From: Verrucomicrobiota bacterium
GTDB lineage: Bacteria; Verrucomicrobiota; Verrucomicrobiia; Limisphaerales; PALSA-1396
Direction: 5' to 3'
Assembly: GCA_016200005.1 (NCBI GenBank)
Contig: JACQFP010000084.1
Span: forward strand, 1-64,000
Length of the DNA: 64,000 nucleotides
Shown in pieces: positions 63,665 through 64,000 of the stretch. The position numbers were made by a program, and so were the translations under genes. The first letter of the stretch is position 1. Each line of letters begins with the position of its first letter. Below the pieces are notes generated by a model. The model was not told where the DNA came from. It saw only the letters and a program-made list of their open reading frames with translations, and searched no databases.

Positions 63665-64000
63665 ATGAACTCTCAACTTCTCTCCGTTCAGGTGCGCCTT
63701 TTCGCCTCGGCCCAAAGCCGGATCGAAGGCGAAGCGGTACGCCAACTCTATGCCACCGCGAAACTCGACGGTGTTCGACTCGCAGTCGGCTTCCCGGATT
63801 TGCACCCTGGCAAAGGCTCACCGGTCGGTGCGGCATTCGTGACCGAAGGTGTGATCTACCCGCACCTTATCGGTGGTGATATCGGTTGCGGCATGGCGTT
63901 GTTCAAAACGGACCTCGTCCGTCGTGACGCCAAGCTCGACCGCTGGGCCAGGCTGGCGTTCAATCTCGAGCACCCGTGGGATGAGTTCATCAGCGATTTC
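63665..64000 (+). CDS. rtcB: RNA ligase RtcB family (RtcB2-like), 5' part, cut by window edge
   Basis: The ATG at 63665 opens 112 codons that reach the right edge without a stop. Residues 44-55 are PDLHPGKGSPVG and residues 70-77 are GGDIGCGM, the RtcB metal-binding motifs (Asp72, Cys75). RtcB joins RNA 2',3'-cyclic phosphate ends to 5'-OH ends with GTP and Mn. The short N-terminus and PDLHPGKG/GDIGCGMALFKTDL wording suggest the RtcB2 branch, often paired with release factor PrfH, which would lie outside the window. The leader MNSQLLSVQ lies in a CTCTCAAC word repeat. Confidence 0.9.
   Translation, partial: MNSQLLSVQVRLFASAQSRIEGEAVRQLYATAKLDGVRLAVGFPDLHPGKGSPVGAAFVTEGVIYPHLIGGDIGCGMALFKTDLVRRDAKLDRWARLAFNLEHPWDEFISDF

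Overview
The window looks like a chromosomal segment of a GC-rich Verrucomicrobiota bacterium, probably of the Pedosphaera/Limisphaera type. The evidence is the gene content: prepilin-like secreted proteins with the [18 protein letters not shown] helix, PVC-type cytochromes with CxxCH sites (one fused to WD40 repeats), a GloVer tandem-repeat protein, ThuA and Gfo/Idh/MocA proteins, and outer-membrane biogenesis genes (LptD, Mla, an HpnN-like transporter). No ribosomal RNA is present, so the lineage is an inference.

Layout. 1-534: left-edge fragment of a DNA methyltransferase. 0.8-10.3 kb: prepilin-like protein, HGSNAT-like acyltransferase, WD40-cytochrome, metallophosphoesterase, LptD. 10.4-16.8 kb: DUF4230 protein, HemB, FHA protein, CarA, tandem thioredoxins and PyrC, with an ordinary tRNA-Gly(UCC) at 16.8 kb. 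16.9-22 kb: NhaD/ArsB-like antiporter, small proteins, Ser/Thr kinase, RlmI-like methyltransferase. 22-32.6 kb: envelope block with MlaD-MlaF-MlaE, a repeat protein, an HpnN-like RND protein, YebC, YbjQ, NfeD, FloA. 32.6-55.4 kb: accessory region of secreted, sugar-related and cytochrome proteins with two gene remnants. 55.5-60.4 kb: CbiX-like, TyrA, AroA, Cmk, PlsC.

60.8-64 kb holds the most unusual locus. Two candidate structured RNAs, each ending in a strong terminator, are followed by eleven closely packed tRNA-like genes (Gly, Trp, Ala, Met, Tyr, Asp, Pro, Asn, Arg, Ser, Ile), a DIP1984-like coiled-coil protein, a twelfth tRNA (Phe), and an RtcB RNA-ligase gene cut by the right edge. Each tRNA has a different amino-acid identity, encodes its own CCA and keeps intact acceptor, anticodon and T stems. 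All twelve have G at T-loop position 55 where normal tRNAs have U, and most lack the D-loop GG. Several keep synthetase identity elements, such as G3:U70 in Ala and C1:G72 in Pro. The ordinary tRNA-Gly elsewhere in the window has a normal T-loop. I infer a repair-linked reserve or decoy tRNA set encoded with an RtcB2-like ligase.

A second theme is small-sequence invasion of genes. A perfect 24-bp inverted repeat sits in frame inside aroA. Runs of short repeated words fill many spacers and enter the coding regions of pyrC and the CbiX-like gene.
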